DNA of 64,000 nt from Candidatus Peregrinibacteria bacterium (GCA_030649955.1 JAUSFD010000024.1:62001-126000); one strand, 5' to 3'. Positions 8,516-17,839 are shown, numbered from the stretch's first letter. A program made the numbers and translations. Notes: generated by a model from the letters alone, not told the origin.

Positions 8516-8947
8516 ATGTCAGACCCCACTCCCCCGCCGACACCGCCATCCCCTCCTCCCCCTCCGAAGCAAGGGGGGTCGTCTGTCGTGATCTCCGAGG
8601 AGCTCAAGCAGAAACACCCCGACCTGATCGCCCTCATCGTCGCTTCGGAGAGCATGAACGACGAGGAGCGGCAGTACTGGGTGAACATCCTCCCGATCAT
8701 GACGCCGGAGCAGCTGCAGAATCTTCGGGATATTTTGGACAATGAGAAGAAGCAGCTCGCGGCGATCGACGAGAAGTACAGTAAGGAAATCGAGCGCATT
8801 GGAGAGACGCAACTGGTGAAACAGACAGAGGAGGAGCGTCGCAAGCGCCGCGAAGCTCGCACGAGCAAGGAGAGCTCCGCTATGGCGGAGGAGCAGCAGC
8901 GAGCGGAGGAAGTGCTCCGGAAGATTGAGGCGGGAAACCTCCCCTAG
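8516..8947 (+). CDS. Small proline-rich coiled-coil protein, unknown function
   Basis: 143 residues. The first about 18 residues are almost all proline, serine and threonine (PTPPPTPPSPPPPPK), followed by a helical region with MNDEERQYWVNILPIMTPEQ and a charged coiled coil rich in E, K and R (EEERRKRREAR). No signal peptide or membrane segment is seen, so it is probably cytoplasmic. No enzyme motif is visible. A possible -10 (TACTCT at 8502-8507) sits just upstream and there is no Shine-Dalgarno sequence. It is single between two repeat arrays. Confidence 0.8.
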   Translation: MSDPTPPPTPPSPPPPPKQGGSSVVISEELKQKHPDLIALIVASESMNDEERQYWVNILPIMTPEQLQNLRDILDNEKKQLAAIDEKYSKEIERIGETQLVKQTEEERRKRREARTSKESSAMAEEQQRAEEVLRKIEAGNLP

Positions 8948-9059
8948 GGAACGGGGAACTGGGAACAGGGATCAGGGAATGAAACCGCGAGCGGTTTCTT
9001 CCTGTTCCCCAATTCCTTCCCTGTTCCCACCTGTTCCCCGTTCCCTGTTCCCTGTTCCC
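8948..9059 (+). repeat. Inverted array of GGGAACA-type 7-nt units, with hairpin terminator
   Basis: Left units GGGAACT, GGGAACA, GGGATCA and right units TGTTCCC, GTTCCCTG flank a clean hairpin GAAACCGC-GA-GCGGTTTC followed by TTCCTG (8981-9003). It separates the convergent genes at 8516-8947 and holA and probably terminates both. Confidence 0.85.
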
Positions 9060-10043
9060 TTACACGTGCGGAGTCACTAGCCCTGCACAGCCGATGATGA
9101 ATCGATCGATGACCGCCGTGAGCTCCTCCGGTGCCTCATCCGTCGCGCGGATGCCGCCGGTCTTCAGGGCGATCTCATCGGCAATCGTCCTCTCAACGAA
9201 TGCGGTGAGCGTTGCTCGATCGACACGCTGCACGAGGGAAGCGAGTGCACGCGCCATGTCCGGACGCATGCGCGCAAAGCTGGCGATGTTGCGCACGTCG
9301 GCCTTCCCATCCACAGCGAGACCTCCTGCAGTGATCAGGTTCCGGAGCATCCAGAGGAGCACATTCCAGAGGGAGTAGGGATCCTCACCACGCTCGAGCA
9401 GAGTCCGTGCGTACGAGAGAGCCTCTCTCCCCTTCCCCGCGGAAAGGAGATCTGTGAGGTGCCAGATGATCTGCGTTCCCGAGGGGACAGCAATGCGCTC
9501 GACGTCCACCGTCGTGATCGTCCGGCCCGCAGCGTACGTGCAGAGCTTCGTCGCTTCCTGCGCGAGGGTCTCCTGATCTTCACCGACAATGGCAATCAAC
9601 GACTCGAGTGCACCTACCTCGGCGCGCCCCCCCTGCAGCGTGACGAATGGCACGAGCCACTGCAGGAGGGAACGACCCTTGAGCGGAGCGAACGTCGTGA
9701 CCTTCGCTGTCTTCAGGAGTTCCTTGTACACGGTTGAGCGCTTGTCCGGTTCTCCGTCTACGAAGAGAAGAACGCATGCGGGGTGCACACTCCCGATAAC
9801 GAGGGCGAACTCCTCCTTCGTGAACTTGGGCATCCCTTCGATGACGATCAGGCGCTTCTCCGCAATGAAGGGCATCGTCGCGACCTCATCGAGGAGCGTT
9901 CGTAGCGTCAGGGAGGCGGTATCGAGGCGTTGGAGATTCTCCGAGCCATGCTTCTCCGTGAACTGCTGGAGCCAGCGCTGCTTCTCCTCCCGCAACTGGA
10001 AGGCGTTCTCGCCAGTCAGGAAGAACAGCTGAGTGATGGCCAC
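9060..10043 (-). CDS. holA: DNA polymerase III delta subunit (clamp-loader subunit)
   Basis: 327 residues from a GTG at 10043. HolA opens the beta sliding clamp in the clamp loader. The family layout is present: N-terminal FFLTGENAFQLREEKQRW, then LLFVDGEPDKRSTVYKEL in the AAA+-like domain, an aspartate/glutamate-containing second domain (IVGEDQETLAQEATKLCTYA) and a helical C-terminal collar. As usual for delta, no intact Walker A motif is present. The gene is alone between a repeat array and the divergent envelope genes. Confidence 0.88.
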   Translation of the reverse strand: MAITQLFFLTGENAFQLREEKQRWLQQFTEKHGSENLQRLDTASLTLRTLLDEVATMPFIAEKRLIVIEGMPKFTKEEFALVIGSVHPACVLLFVDGEPDKRSTVYKELLKTAKVTTFAPLKGRSLLQWLVPFVTLQGGRAEVGALESLIAIVGEDQETLAQEATKLCTYAAGRTITTVDVERIAVPSGTQIIWHLTDLLSAGKGREALSYARTLLERGEDPYSLWNVLLWMLRNLITAGGLAVDGKADVRNIASFARMRPDMARALASLVQRVDRATLTAFVERTIADEIALKTGGIRATDEAPEELTAVIDRFIIGCAGLVTPHV

Positions 10044-10183
10044 AGGGTACCTTCGTGGCTTCTAGAGGGAAAGGATCTGGCTTCGAGAGGGAGGAAAATC
10101 TTATGGTTATGCACTCTTTTATCTACTTGGCAATTCCATCGGAATGGAGGGGGAGGGTGAAATTCGCTATACTATTAGGAAAT

Positions 10184-10528
10184 ATGCACACATACCTCCA
10201 TTCCCTCCTCTCTCGCACGACGCTGCGCGCAGTCGTGCTCGGCGCGACGTGCATCGTTGGGTCCTTCGTCATCGGTGTCCAAACCGTCGGCGAATTGGAA
10301 CCTGTTGAGCACGGCCAGGCGACAGAGCTGCAGGCAAGTATCGTGTCTTCCCAAGGCGATCTCGACAACGACGGCGCGGTGGATCTCAGCGATATCATCG
10401 CGCTCCTCGAAATCGCACAGGGATACGCGGAAGCGACTCCTGCGCAACTGAAGGCTGACCCCAACGGAGATTCCCAACTGACGGTCGAGGATGCGCTCCG
10501 CCTCCTGCGCACACTGGCCATCCGCTAG
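10184..10528 (+). CDS. Small membrane-anchored or secreted dockerin-like protein
   Basis: 114 residues with an N-terminal hydrophobic signal/anchor (VVLGATCIVGSFVIGV) and, in the last about 60 residues, two EF-hand-like calcium loops typical of type I dockerins: GDLDNDGAVDLSDIIALL and ADPNGDSQLTVEDALRLL. Dockerins bind cohesin domains. A cohesin-like domain is encoded by the next gene, 4 nt downstream, so a direct pair is likely. A -10-like TATACT (10168-10173) places +1 about 4 nt before the ATG. Confidence 0.8.
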   Translation: MHTYLHSLLSRTTLRAVVLGATCIVGSFVIGVQTVGELEPVEHGQATELQASIVSSQGDLDNDGAVDLSDIIALLEIAQGYAEATPAQLKADPNGDSQLTVEDALRLLRTLAIR

Positions 10529-10532
10529 TCTC

Positions 10533-11828
10533 ATGCAACGCTCTGGGTCCATCCGCTGGCACTCTCCCCGTACCTGCGTGCGGCTCCTCACGAGCATTGC
10601 ACTCGCGCTCTGTTCGTCCGTGACAACGGTCACTGCGCAGGACCAGGAGACGGTCCTTTTGCTCCGGCCGCACTGCGAGCTGGAGAAGCAGGAAGACTGC
10701 CCAGCATTCGAGATCAATGATCCCGAGAACCTCCGCACGCCAGAACTGACCGTGGGAGGGTCTCTCGATGTGGATCTCGTCCTCGTGAACCGGAGCAGCG
10801 AGCCCATTCGCCGTGTGCGAACCTGGATCACCTACGATCCGCAGATTTTGCAGGGAGTCACCATCACAGTGAACGAGCAGTTCCCTATCATTACACCAGG
10901 GGAAGCGGACTTCTCGAGTGCAGACGGGTATGCCCAGATCGGCGTAAGTACGGATGCAGTGTCCCCGGTCGACGGTGAGATCATTCCCATCGCCCGCGTG
11001 CAGTTCACGGTCCTCAAGGCACCGGGGGGCGGGAGGACACCACTCAGTTTCTACGACCTCCAGGAAGGACTGGAAGGACACACCTTCGCCGTGCCTGCAG
11101 GAAATGAAGAGAGCAACATCCTCCCCACGGAACTCGGCGGACTCATCGTCCGCATTGCAGGCTCTACAGAGACCTCCTCCAGCGCTGCATCCGTCAGCTC
11201 GGCGAGTGGCACTGGAACATCTGTCTCCAGCGCAGCACTCTCCTCCTCAACATCACAGGCTGCAGCGAGCACACCTGCGAGCGGCGCGAGCTCATCTGCT
11301 GCTTCCACAGGGCAGCGCACGGCATTCATCCTCCTGCAAGTGCAGAACCTTCGCGCAACGACAGAGGGGAGCACGATCTACGTGGCGTGGGACCCCCTCG
11401 CGAGCCAGGATGTCCGCGGCTACAACATCTACTACGGCTCAGAAACCGGTCGCTACATCCAGCGGAAGAGCATCGCCTCGACGGGGAACAGTATCTCGCT
11501 CCGAGGCCTCCCCGAGGGGACGACGTACTTCGTCGCAATCCGCGCGTTCAATGAGGCGGAGGAGGAGAGCGCGTTCAGTCAGGAAGTCTCCGTGAAAGTC
11601 GGTGATCCTGGTTCGTCCACTTCGCCGCTTGTCGGGCAGATCACCCGAGACGATGGACCCAATGGTCAGAACCCGCTCGATACCCCAGACGGCAGACCGA
11701 TCACGAGCACAGTCCCTGGAGAGTCGGGGGCATCCTCGATCCTCCTGCTTCTGTTGCTGGGCTCCGCGATCATCGGCACCGCCTTCGCCTTCCGTCGGCA
11801 GCTCGCCGCGCCCTACGTCCGCCCATGA
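10533..11828 (+). CDS. Membrane-anchored protein with cohesin-like and fibronectin III domains
   Basis: 431 residues. Signal peptide (residues 1 to about 36, ending VTAQ), a cohesin-like beta-sandwich (about 65-170, with SLDVDLVLVNRSSEPIR and WITYDPQIL), a long serine/alanine-rich linker (about 205-260), one FnIII domain (about 268-355, with VAWDPLASQDVRGYNIYYG) and a C-terminal membrane helix (SSILLLLLLGSAIIGTAFAF) followed by a short basic tail. The start codon lies 4 nt after the dockerin-like gene, and the stop overlaps the next start (ATGA), giving a three-gene operon. The cohesin call is by pattern only. Confidence 0.78.
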   Translation: MQRSGSIRWHSPRTCVRLLTSIALALCSSVTTVTAQDQETVLLLRPHCELEKQEDCPAFEINDPENLRTPELTVGGSLDVDLVLVNRSSEPIRRVRTWITYDPQILQGVTITVNEQFPIITPGEADFSSADGYAQIGVSTDAVSPVDGEIIPIARVQFTVLKAPGGGRTPLSFYDLQEGLEGHTFAVPAGNEESNILPTELGGLIVRIAGSTETSSSAASVSSASGTGTSVSSAALSSSTSQAAASTPASGASSSAASTGQRTAFILLQVQNLRATTEGSTIYVAWDPLASQDVRGYNIYYGSETGRYIQRKSIASTGNSISLRGLPEGTTYFVAIRAFNEAEEESAFSQEVSVKVGDPGSSTSPLVGQITRDDGPNGQNPLDTPDGRPITSTVPGESGASSILLLLLLGSAIIGTAFAFRRQLAAPYVRP

Positions 11829-12982
11829 TGGACCTCCACCCTCACTGGCACACGACCGGGAGGGAGGGGGATGCAGGGATACCATCGATTCCACAGAGGA
11901 CAGCGGGGAAGCGCGTTCCCGTTCTGGGGGCACTCCCCTCCCGTCGGCCCGCAGCGATCGTCGGCATCCTGCTCGTGCTCGGCATTGGCTACGTCATCAC
12001 GACGGATGCCTCCCCTTTCCAGGGACAGGTTGACGATGGGGTGACCGCAGAGGACTCGTCCAGAGAGGAGGAATTCGCTGGCGACGAGGAGTTCCCGGTG
12101 GACGAGGAGTTCGGGGAGTCTCCCGATGGTACCCTCGCACCCGTCGAAGTGCGCATCACCCTGAAACAGGGCCTGGTGCCACGGTCGATCACGGTGAGCC
12201 CCGGCCAGGAGATCATCTGGATCAACGAGCAGCAGCTGCCGCATATCCTCGAGTCGAAGCTCCTCTTCGACGAAACAGGGCAGTACCTCTACACACCGGC
12301 AATCTTCTCTGGCAAGCGCGAGAGCTTCATCATCTCTCCCGAGCAGAACTTGGGCACGTACGAGTACACATCCTCCACATCCAAGGACATCCAGGGGGAA
12401 ATTACCGTTGCCCTAGCGCAGAGTTCCCCCGGCGATGGGGAGGTGCCTGACCCGTTCGGTTCCGCAGCACTCAGCAAGATCCCGTTGCCGAGCGGCGAAG
12501 GGAGGAAGCCCGCCGCACCTCCCAAGACCGCAGCGAAGAGTACCGCATCCGCACCTCAAGTTGCGAAGCAGCAATCCTCCGCACCAACAATGGCCGCTGC
12601 GCATACAGCACTCCCTTCAGAGCTCCCCGCCGCTCAAGCGATCTCCTCTGCATCAGCAGCGCAGGCGATTGCACAGGTGATCCCTCCGTTCCTCCCACCA
12701 CCGGGAAACGGGAGCACATCGTCACTGCCACCTTCGCAGGAGGACTTGATTCCCCACAATCCCTACACCGTTGCCGGAGGACGTCAGCACCCCTTCGATG
12801 GTAGTGGCGAGCCGATTGACGATCTCTTCGACGGGCCGACGCATGCTGGTGCTCCCCTGGACAGGTACCGACCACGGGCGCATACGAAGACGGGGCCAGA
12901 GGTCTGGGTCGTTCTCGCTGTGAGCCTCCTCGGGATAGGGTGGTTCGGTCACCGGACGCTCAAGCGCATGCGCAGTTTGTAG
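11825..12982 (+). CDS. Two-helix membrane protein with degenerate cupredoxin-like domain
   Basis: 385 residues; ATGA overlap with the previous gene. There is an N-terminal membrane helix (AAIVGILLVLGIGYVI), an acidic stretch (SSREEEFAGDEEFPVDEEF), a plastocyanin-like domain (about 105-200) with ITVSPGQEIIWINEQQLPHI, an alanine/proline/serine-rich linker and a C-terminal helix (VWVVLAVSLLGIGWFG). In copper proteins the later segment reads roughly Y-x-C-x-x-H-x-x-M; here it is YTSSTSKDIQGEI, so the Cys, His and Met ligands are missing. A structural or ligand-binding role at the surface is inferred from the operon. Confidence 0.75.
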   Translation: MMDLHPHWHTTGREGDAGIPSIPQRTAGKRVPVLGALPSRRPAAIVGILLVLGIGYVITTDASPFQGQVDDGVTAEDSSREEEFAGDEEFPVDEEFGESPDGTLAPVEVRITLKQGLVPRSITVSPGQEIIWINEQQLPHILESKLLFDETGQYLYTPAIFSGKRESFIISPEQNLGTYEYTSSTSKDIQGEITVALAQSSPGDGEVPDPFGSAALSKIPLPSGEGRKPAAPPKTAAKSTASAPQVAKQQSSAPTMAAAHTALPSELPAAQAISSASAAQAIAQVIPPFLPPPGNGSTSSLPPSQEDLIPHNPYTVAGGRQHPFDGSGEPIDDLFDGPTHAGAPLDRYRPRAHTKTGPEVWVVLAVSLLGIGWFGHRTLKRMRSL

Positions 12983-13015
12983 GGCACGATTCCCTCCCTC
13001 GCGAGAGGAAGGAAA

Positions 13016-13044
13016 TTGCTTTTGACGTGAAAAAATGCTAGTAT
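13016..13044 (+). promoter_or_regulatory. Extended -10 promoter of the giant surface protein
   Basis: TTGCTT (13016-13021), 17-nt spacer, extended TGC-TAGTAT (-10 at 13039-13044). The transcript would begin near 13051 with AAACACACT and a CU-rich leader. A TTGACG at 13022-13027 is too close to this -10 to be its -35. Confidence 0.5.
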
Positions 13045-13076
13045 AGGGAGAAACACACTTTCATCCCCCACTCCCT

Positions 13077-16000
13077 ATGGGACGCTCCCCTTCCTCGGTC
13101 CGCCGCGCACCTGTCGTGCTCGCGGTCGCCCTCATCTTCGGTGCAGCCAGCTTCGGCGCGGTACGGTCCGCATTCCTCCAGCAACCTCCAGAGTTGGTCG
13201 TGGATAACCTCCATCCCAAGCTCTTCCAGCGCATCGAACGCTTCCTCGTTCCCGGGAAGAACGCGAACGGGAAGAGCGTCATGGTTGGAAAGTGGACGAC
13301 GCACGTGGAATTCCCGCTTCGGTACCCCGGGTTGCAATCCATGTGGCGGCTCACGCAGGGGGGATTCCGCGGGAACCAGTTCAAGGCGAGTGCCTACGTC
13401 CCATCGTCCGTCGCTTCGCGCTACGCGCGTGCGCTCTGGCACTTCCGTTCCATCGATCCTGGTCCCTACGACGTGTACATGACATGGAAGGGCGGACAGC
13501 AAATGGCGACGGCTGCGCCCGTCCGCATCCGCGAAGTGCAGAGGAACCTCACCGAAGCTCCCCTCCTCGTGAACCAGCGCGGAGAGCCGAGTGGCGAGGT
13601 CTTCGAAGGACGTCCATGGCAGAAGCTCGGCACGTTCATGGTCACGAAGCCCAATCTCGTGGTCGATATCTCGAATGCGAACTTCCAGGGCCAGCCGCCC
13701 GTCGGGGGGACTGTGGGCGCAGACGCCGTGCGCCTCGTCCGTCTCCCGCGCGTGGATCTCTCGCTCACTTCAACCGTGGAACTCACTGTGCACGACGGGA
13801 ACCAGGAACTCACGATGCGACAGACTGTGCACAATGCTGGTCCGGATGCACCGAGGGACATCGTCCTCCAAACGCTCATCCCGGAGAACCTCCTCCCCAC
13901 GAACCTCCCCCCCGGCTGCGAGATCAGTGAGCAATCGGTGATCTGCAGCAATCCTCCTCTGGATACAGAGATCACCTATGCCTTCGTCATCCCCGCAGGG
14001 ATGGCGTGTCCCGCGGACTTCACGATCTTCTCCCAAGTGGACAACGCGGAGTTCGACACGAATTCCTCGAACAACACTGTCGTCTCTGAGACGAGGGTCC
14101 TCTGCGCTTCGAAGGCAGACCTCCGTGTCAGTGCGCAGACCCCTGTCGAAGAAGTCTCCGCAGGGGGAGAGATCCCGTACACCTTGACTATCACGAATGC
14201 CGGACCAGATGACGCCACGAACGTCCTTCTCGACACCTCTGCGCCCGCGTTCTACGGTCGTGTGAAGCGTGTGCACGATTCTCGCTGCGAGGTGACCAGG
14301 CAGTATGATTGGAATGGCGACAACGAGGTGTGGGGGGAGGAGAACATCCTCTGCAGGATTGGGGACTTGCCCACTGGGGAATCCACAGATATTTCTTTTG
14401 ACATCAGTGTGAAGCCCGAGGGCGTCCCCTGCGACTACCCGCTCGCGCTGCCCTCTCTCGTGTCCGGATCAGAAGTGGACGAGAATGAAGACGATAACTT
14501 CTTCTTTGTGGAGACGAGAGTCGTCTGCAATGCGGCCGCAGATTTGCGCATCACACTGGAGAGTTCCACTCCCGATGTTAGCCCCGGCGACGTGGTGAGC
14601 TACTCCGCATCCATCACCAACACTGGACCCGGTGTCGCAGAGCGCGTCTTTATGCACGTGTTCCCACCCATGCCCGACGCATCGTTCATGCCGTTCTCCG
14701 ATGGATCCTGCAGAATCGATCACACGAATGACAGTACCGATCCTGCGGGGAACACCGACCACTCCATCGATCAGGTCCTCTGCGACTTTGGGTCTATTCC
14801 CAGTGGTCAAGGACGCGGAGCGACGTTCACCGTCCTCCTGAACGACGACGCTTCCTGCGTCGATGGGCTCGAGCAGGTGGTCGCCACCTCCTCCACGACA
14901 GAGGATCCAAATCCTGAGAATAACATCGCTGCATTCACCCACGCACTCCATTGTGCACCGGCGGGCACGGACATCGGCGTGACACTAAGCGGTCCCTCTG
15001 CAGTGCTCCCGGGAAACATTGCTTCCTTCGAACTCACTGGGGTGAACAACGGTCCAGACGCTGTTTCGTCCCCCATCGCTTTCATTCTCGAAGCTCCGGG
15101 AATCTCCTTCTTCACTCCGCACTCCGACGATCGCTGTTCGCAGGAAGGTTCCAGTATCCGCTGTGTGAGCAATCAGCTTCGTCCAGTAGAAAGAGATGTA
15201 TTTGGTGTCGTCTTCTACATTCCCATCGACATCGCGTGCGGGGCGACATACACCATACGGGCACGTGTGAGTGAGACCCCTCAGGGTGATCCTCTAACGG
15301 AGAACAACGCTGCAGAGACGCAATTCACCGTCCCCTGCGCTACGTCTTCATCCGCGCTCGACGTCATTATCGATGGACCAGCGCAGCAGAACTACACTCG
15401 TCAGCAGGATGACGCTGTTCTCGCGAACATCGTCCTCTCTCCCTCGCGCGACATCATCGACCTCCGCCGTCTGTACTTCGCTATCCAAGCGAAGACGAAT
15501 GACAACCGCGGCTTGCAAGCGACGAATAGGACAGAGACCGATAACATCCATGAGATTCTCGAGGATGTCGAGCTCCGCAATGTGCGTACGGGACAGACGA
15601 TCGATGCGCAGCGACTGACATGGAGTGGCGATCTGGGGACATCCACTGCGCAGACCTACCAAATCTACTTGGTGAGGGATATCACCGTCGACCGTCCAGA
15701 CACCTGGGAAGTGAGAGCAGACTTCATAGACAACACCGCAGCGAATTCCCCACGGAGCGGTGACTCTGTCCGCGTGCATATCTGCGGCGAGCCGACGCAC
15801 GTCGACGGAGAACCAAACCCCACTCCCTGCACCTTCGGTGGTCTCATCTCCATGTCCAACGCGTACGCACTGCAGGCGAACGATCACACCTTGGGTACTC
15901 CAATCCGTACCGCAACACCGCGGGGAACCATTTCCGGGAACTTCCACAAAATTGCCGGTGCTACTCTCGCCATCAGCGTGAAAACGATTGGCACCACAGA

Positions 16001-17651
16001 TACAGTAGTCACTGGGCAGAAGAATGTGAACCTGCTGCGCTTCGAGGCTCGCGCGAGTGAAGCTGAGGACATCTTCTTCCATCGCATCGATCCCGCTGCC
16101 GACGGACAGACATCTCTCGATAATGCCCAGAACTTCTCACTCTGGGTAGATACGGATGGCAACGGAGTGGTGGATACCGTTCTGCAAGATCATCTCTCTC
16201 CCGTATTGGGCAATATGTCCTTCAGTGACTTCAGCGGAGGGGGGTACGTCGTTCCAAGGGGGAGTACCGTCCTCTTCGAGATCCATGCAGACATTGCCCA
16301 ATCCCCTGCAACACCGAACACGCTCCAGCTCAAGATTTTCCCGCTCGGCATTGGGGCGGAACGCTCAGGTGATGGCGTCAGCCTCGAGGGCATCTCCATC
16401 GATAATCAATGCACGTCGACCTCCTGTGAAATCTTCCTCACCACGACACCTTCGCAGCGCTACACGATCATTCGCGGTGGGGATCTCTTCGTCACGCACA
16501 GCGCTACACCCGTGCGTTCTCGCCAGCTCCTCGGAGGGACACTGGGTGATCCCATCCTCCACCTCCAATTCCATGCGGAGAACGAGGATGTCGACGTCAC
16601 CGACTTGCAGCTCACAGGGGAGGGACAGAATAGCGGGAATACCGCAGATATCCTCCGCTCTGTCGATCGCTTCGAACTGTACAAAGCGGGGGAGACGACA
16701 GCCTTCGCAAGTGCAACGAGAGGGGGCTGTGGATCCGACATCGTTCCAGCGAACACATTCTGCGCGAACATGGAGAACCGCCAGCTCATCGTCCCAAGAG
16801 GGCAGGATGTGACGGTCCTCGTCCGCCCGCGTATCAAAACGGACGTGGAGGGTGGTATGCGCTACGATCGGTTCTCTGTGAAAATATCTGGGGCAGCGGT
16901 TGCGAACAACACGACGGGCGAAGGTGCTGTCCGTGCACGCGGTGTCACCTCCTCGAACAGTCTCGCTGCGAATAACGGCAACAATACTGCGGAAGGAGAG
17001 ATCTTCATCGGAACCAATACGCCTGCCTCGAATAGGGAGATCATTGGCGTGTCGCACATGACGGTGATGTCGAAGATCTCCTCAATCACGAATGCGAATC
17101 CGGATGCCAACGGCACGAACGTGCCGACGGGTATTGCGCCCATCGGCCAGTTCAAGTTTTCTGCAGCTCCCAATAGCAATTCGCTCAATGGTTTGAACAA
17201 AGCGGTGATCTCCGACGTCATCTTCAACATCACTGCGACGAACGTGCAGCTGGATAGTGCGCAGTACTTCTTCTACAACAAAGCGAACGTTTCCGCGAAG
17301 CACCACTGCGATGTCATGAGTGAGGACAATCAGATCGCTACGGGTACCGTCCAGGGAGCACACATGGTCCGCTGCTCTGGCATACACACTTCACAGGTCA
17401 ATGTCGCTATCGACCAGGGGACAAATAGCACATTCGTGCTGGAGGCGAGGGTCCTGAATGCCCAGGTGAGCTCTGTATCCACTTCAACGTTGCAAGTGTC
17501 GCTGCAGCAATTCAGTGATATGTCTCTCACGGGAACCTTCGGCCCCCACTCAAGTCACATTGAATGGCATGACCAGGATTCCGATGGCATCGCCTTCCAG
17601 TGGATCGAGTATCCGGAGACCGTAGTGAAATCGACAAGCTACCAGAGCTGA
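13077..17651 (+). CDS. Giant secreted protein: golvesin-like domain, four DUF11-type repeats, long C-terminal half
   Basis: 1524 residues. After a signal peptide (about 1-32) comes a golvesin/Xly-type carbohydrate-binding-like module (about 40-230: LVVDNLHP, GPYDVYMTWKGG, LVNQRGEPSG, WQKLGTFMV, GADAVRLVRL). Four DUF11/CARDB-like beta-sandwich repeats follow (about 230-760), each with VSYSASITNTGPG-type patterns and several conserved cysteines suggesting disulfides. The second half (about 765-1524) has no family I recognise but contains repeated beta-rich segments. It has no C-terminal membrane helix. Its size and isolated strong promoter suit a major cell-surface or S-layer-like protein, which is inference. 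Confidence 0.85.
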   Translation: MGRSPSSVRRAPVVLAVALIFGAASFGAVRSAFLQQPPELVVDNLHPKLFQRIERFLVPGKNANGKSVMVGKWTTHVEFPLRYPGLQSMWRLTQGGFRGNQFKASAYVPSSVASRYARALWHFRSIDPGPYDVYMTWKGGQQMATAAPVRIREVQRNLTEAPLLVNQRGEPSGEVFEGRPWQKLGTFMVTKPNLVVDISNANFQGQPPVGGTVGADAVRLVRLPRVDLSLTSTVELTVHDGNQELTMRQTVHNAGPDAPRDIVLQTLIPENLLPTNLPPGCEISEQSVICSNPPLDTEITYAFVIPAGMACPADFTIFSQVDNAEFDTNSSNNTVVSETRVLCASKADLRVSAQTPVEEVSAGGEIPYTLTITNAGPDDATNVLLDTSAPAFYGRVKRVHDSRCEVTRQYDWNGDNEVWGEENILCRIGDLPTGESTDISFDISVKPEGVPCDYPLALPSLVSGSEVDENEDDNFFFVETRVVCNAAADLRITLESSTPDVSPGDVVSYSASITNTGPGVAERVFMHVFPPMPDASFMPFSDGSCRIDHTNDSTDPAGNTDHSIDQVLCDFGSIPSGQGRGATFTVLLNDDASCVDGLEQVVATSSTTEDPNPENNIAAFTHALHCAPAGTDIGVTLSGPSAVLPGNIASFELTGVNNGPDAVSSPIAFILEAPGISFFTPHSDDRCSQEGSSIRCVSNQLRPVERDVFGVVFYIPIDIACGATYTIRARVSETPQGDPLTENNAAETQFTVPCATSSSALDVIIDGPAQQNYTRQQDDAVLANIVLSPSRDIIDLRRLYFAIQAKTNDNRGLQATNRTETDNIHEILEDVELRNVRTGQTIDAQRLTWSGDLGTSTAQTYQIYLVRDITVDRPDTWEVRADFIDNTAANSPRSGDSVRVHICGEPTHVDGEPNPTPCTFGGLISMSNAYALQANDHTLGTPIRTATPRGTISGNFHKIAGATLAISVKTIGTTDTVVTGQKNVNLLRFEARASEAEDIFFHRIDPAADGQTSLDNAQNFSLWVDTDGNGVVDTVLQDHLSPVLGNMSFSDFSGGGYVVPRGSTVLFEIHADIAQSPATPNTLQLKIFPLGIGAERSGDGVSLEGISIDNQCTSTSCEIFLTTTPSQRYTIIRGGDLFVTHSATPVRSRQLLGGTLGDPILHLQFHAENEDVDVTDLQLTGEGQNSGNTADILRSVDRFELYKAGETTAFASATRGGCGSDIVPANTFCANMENRQLIVPRGQDVTVLVRPRIKTDVEGGMRYDRFSVKISGAAVANNTTGEGAVRARGVTSSNSLAANNGNNTAEGEIFIGTNTPASNREIIGVSHMTVMSKISSITNANPDANGTNVPTGIAPIGQFKFSAAPNSNSLNGLNKAVISDVIFNITATNVQLDSAQYFFYNKANVSAKHHCDVMSEDNQIATGTVQGAHMVRCSGIHTSQVNVAIDQGTNSTFVLEARVLNAQVSSVSTSTLQVSLQQFSDMSLTGTFGPHSSHIEWHDQDSDGIAFQWIEYPETVVKSTSYQS

Positions 17652-17680
17652 TCGCAGCTTTCACGGAGAAAAGAAGCGAG

Positions 17681-17702
17681 GACCCCCGCAAGGGGTTCTT
17701 TG
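17681..17702 (+). terminator. Terminator of the giant surface protein
   Basis: CCCC-GCAA-GGGG with a GNRA-type tetraloop, extended by GA/TC pairs and followed by TCTTTGCTT, 30 nt after the stop codon at 17651. Confidence 0.75.
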
Positions 17703-17839
17703 CTTATGCATAGAGTAATATCTGATCAACTATTGTATTCAATGTATGCGAATGTAGCGCTGGTGCTACAGTACTCTCCATCGCTCACCGACGCAGAGCA
17801 ACATTCGGCAGACTGTGGAAGCTCAGGAGGAAGTTGCCC

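Noticed and set aside
13022-13044. TTGACG as -35 of the giant surface protein gene
   Set aside because: Only 11 nt separate it from the extended -10; TTGCTT at 13016 has the right 17-nt spacing.
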